This document shows, in pieces, positions 63,950-64,000 of a stretch of DNA of 64,000 nt; position 1 is the first letter of the stretch; each line of letters opens with the position of its first letter. The notes below the pieces were generated by a model. That model was not told the DNA's origin, made no database searches, and worked only from the letters and a program-made list of their open reading frames with translations. The translations under genes were made by a program, and so were the position numbers. The DNA is from Qipengyuania qiaonensis (GTDB lineage Bacteria > Pseudomonadota > Alphaproteobacteria > Sphingomonadales > Sphingomonadaceae): assembly GCF_019711515.1 (NCBI RefSeq), contig NZ_JAIGNO010000010.1, positions 35,687-99,686 of the forward strand, written 5' to 3'.

Positions 63950-64000
63950 TCAGCGTGATTTTCTGGCTTTCGAGGCTTTGCCTGCTGCGCGGCGTTTGGC
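63950..64000 (-). CDS. Possible C-terminal tail of a basic protein (partial)
   Basis: The minus strand from the window edge reads AKRRAAGKASKARKSR and then TGA. Such Lys/Arg/Ala-rich tails occur on DNA-binding and other proteins. Only 16 codons are visible, so this is a weak call. Confidence 0.3.
   Translation of the reverse strand, partial: AKRRAAGKASKARKSR

Larger units (their letters stand above)
59289..64000. mobile_element. Putative genomic island (left end), continues past the window
   Basis: Begins at the tRNA 3' fragment and contains genes unrelated to the housekeeping backbone: a hypothetical protein, an aldo/keto reductase with LysR regulator, and a TetR regulator with alpha/beta hydrolase. 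No integrase, transposase or second att copy is present inside the window. If the element used this site, the rebuilt tRNA and integrase would lie to the right of 64000. Inference from layout. Confidence 0.45.

Overview
The window looks like a chromosomal segment of an alphaproteobacterium of the order Sphingomonadales, most likely an Erythrobacteraceae-type genome. The case rests on gene content: a C4-pathway hemA, a LexA-type GAAC-N7-GAAC box in front of an imuA-imuB-dnaE2 mutasome, a DivL-type tyrosine 'histidine kinase', alphaproteobacterial AddB/AddA, AmgK/MurU peptidoglycan recycling, and several small proteins I associate with sphingomonads. Codon use is GC-rich throughout and gene packing is tight, with many ATGA/GTGA start-stop overlaps. 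I made no database comparison, so the taxonomic call is inference.

Layout. 1-3.4 kb: hemA, a lipid-anchored c-type cytochrome and a DUF3422 membrane protein. 3.4-9.0 kb: SOS mutagenesis operon imuA-imuB-dnaE2. 9.0-14.6 kb: tripartite RND efflux operon (adaptor, pump, outer-membrane factor) behind a 24-bp dyad. 14.7-16.0 kb: compact minus-strand cassette of secreted proteins (pilin/SCPU-like subunit, single-domain PapD-like chaperone, helical secreted protein) with no usher. 16.2-19.1 kb: small zincin, a broken hemerythrin gene, a phospholipase D-type protein and folE. 19.2-23.7 kb: PepSY membrane protein, TonB-dependent receptor and DUF2946 protein, then a divergent HTH protein. 23.7-26.4 kb: peroxiredoxin, an exported hypothetical and ahcY. 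26.4-37.8 kb: a long co-directional run divL-tsaE-amgK-murU-addB-addA-trxA in which almost every start overlaps the previous stop. 37.7-43.9 kb: inositol-phosphatase-like gene and argJ (minus), then a small exported protein, secA, a TauE-like permease and tRNA-Asn(GTT). 44.0-53.7 kb: nadK, an EAL phosphodiesterase, mfd, sdhE, a palindromic interspersed repeat, recG, a fructosamine-kinase-like gene and a low-molecular-weight phosphatase. 53.7-59.2 kb: CHASE3-GGDEF cyclase, acs, a second TonB receptor and a 40-residue entericidin-like lipoprotein.

At 59.26 kb there is a detached 3' end of a tRNA gene (proline-type acceptor and CCA). Beyond it the content changes to accessory genes: a hypothetical protein, an aldo/keto reductase with a divergent LysR regulator, and a TetR regulator convergent with an alpha/beta hydrolase whose promoter carries a perfect 17-bp dyad. 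This resembles one end of an integrated island that runs past the window end.

Functionally the backbone joins DNA repair and mutagenesis (imuAB-dnaE2, addAB, mfd, recG), envelope maintenance (AmgK/MurU, SecA, RND pump, TonB receptors), cell-cycle control (DivL) and c-di-GMP turnover (one EAL protein with a dead GGDEF, one intact GGEEF cyclase). I do not see an obviously new defence system. The least explained structures are the usher-less pilin/chaperone cassette, the operator-like dyads at 9.03 and 63.82 kb, and the small HTH protein at 23.2 kb.
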